From an uncultured Alphaproteobacteria bacterium (GTDB lineage Bacteria > Pseudomonadota > Alphaproteobacteria > Rhizobiales > Beijerinckiaceae), in contig CALCZO010000077.1 in the NCBI GenBank assembly GCA_937903315.1, positions 1 to 5,823 of the forward strand: 5,823 bases of DNA, given 5' to 3'. This document shows, piece after piece, positions 5,403-5,823 of this stretch. The position numbers and the translations under genes are program-made. The stretch's first letter is position 1, and the number at the start of each line of letters is the position of its first letter. Below the pieces are notes generated by a model, which saw only the letters and a list, made by a program, of their open reading frames with translations, was not told the DNA's origin and did no database searches.

Positions 5403-5823
5403 CGCCTGACCTCCCACGTCGTCACGGGCTGGCCATCGGCGCCCTTGCCGTCCTTGAGCGCGATGCCCATCGCGGCCAGTTCGTCGCGGATACGGTCCGA
5501 TTCCGCCCAGTTCTTGGCCGCGCGGGCGGCAAGGCGGGCGGCGATGAGGGCTTCGACCTGTGCAGCCAGCCCGGCATCAACCGGCGCGGCCGCCGCACCG
5601 ATGGCGCCAAGATCACCGGAAAAGCCGAGCAGTTTCAGCGTTGCGGCAAGCTTGGTCGTGTCGGCGATCCGGTGCAGTTCGGCAAACGCCAGCGGTGTGT
5701 TGAGATCATCGGCCAGCGCGTTGACAACCGCCGGCTCCGGCTGGCCCGGCATGACGCCGGACACCTTCTCGTAAAGCCGCAGCAATGTCGCCTCCGCCTC
5801 CTCCAGCGCCTTGACCGTCCAGT
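5399..5823 (-). CDS. cysS: Cysteinyl-tRNA synthetase, C-terminal part (N-terminus beyond window edge)
   Basis: The last 140 residues of a class I aminoacyl-tRNA synthetase that loads cysteine onto tRNA-Cys. The fragment includes ADDLNTPLA (fragment residues 37-45), a CysRS landmark in the helical DALR region, and the C-terminal NWAESDRIRDEL (104-115) followed by GIALKDGK and TTWEVRR, the usual CysRS ending. The catalytic HIGH and KMSKS parts would be to the right of the window, roughly 300 or more residues. The frame is open to the edge. The TGA stop overlaps the GTG of the GFA gene by 4 nt, making cysS the upstream visible gene of this operon. No sign of truncation or frameshift is seen in the visible part. 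Confidence 0.94.
   Translation of the reverse strand, partial: WTVKALEEAEATLLRLYEKVSGVMPGQPEPAVVNALADDLNTPLAFAELHRIADTTKLAATLKLLGFSGDLGAIGAAAAPVDAGLAAQVEALIAARLAARAAKNWAESDRIRDELAAMGIALKDGKGADGQPVTTWEVRR

Overview
The window is a GC-rich bacterial chromosome segment with ordinary housekeeping genes. The proteins (an Atm1/HMT1-type ABC exporter, a LOG-family protein, a CimA-type citramalate synthase and a CysRS) and the GC-rich codon use fit an alphaproteobacterium, perhaps of the Hyphomicrobiales. This is inference from family resemblance and the genus cannot be named. I found no phage, IS element, CRISPR array, tRNA or rRNA. Long open frames in wrong phases are common here, as expected at high GC, and were discarded.

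Layout, left to right. (1) Positions 1-1376, minus strand: most of an Atm1-type half-ABC transporter, cut at the left edge inside its ATPase domain. (2) Positions 1377-1538: a divergent intergenic region with a perfect AT-rich inverted repeat over a candidate promoter for the transporter, and a TTAACCAT motif in front of the next gene. (3) Positions 1539-2123, plus strand: a LOG-family (lysine decarboxylase-like Rossmann) nucleotide phosphoribohydrolase. (4) Positions 2229-2393, plus strand: a 54-residue single-span membrane protein with a good ribosome binding site. (5) Positions 2485-2823, plus strand: a small exported protein of unknown function whose Shine-Dalgarno sequence is perfectly complementary to a segment 27 nt upstream. 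(6) Positions 2824-2845: a 22-bp convergent gap that is almost all GC-rich hairpin. (7) Positions 2846-5823, minus strand: an apparent operon, read right to left as cysS (C-terminal part only), a GFA/CENP-V zinc protein, a GNAT acetyltransferase and cimA. Each gene pair overlaps by exactly 4 nt (GTGA or ATGA), which implies translational coupling.

How they work together. The minus-strand operon couples cysteinyl-tRNA charging with CimA, which makes citramalate from pyruvate and acetyl-CoA as a threonine-independent entry to isoleucine. The two genes between them are small, widespread enzyme families with unknown substrates here. The Atm1-like exporter probably moves glutathione-linked sulfur or metal species, and the GFA fold is also thiol-linked, but a shared pathway is not shown. 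No gene content points to a new system. The best leads are regulatory: the sequestered ribosome binding site near 2436-2480, the inverted repeat at 1429-1444, the repeated CGTTAACC motifs, and the hairpin that contains two opposing stop codons.
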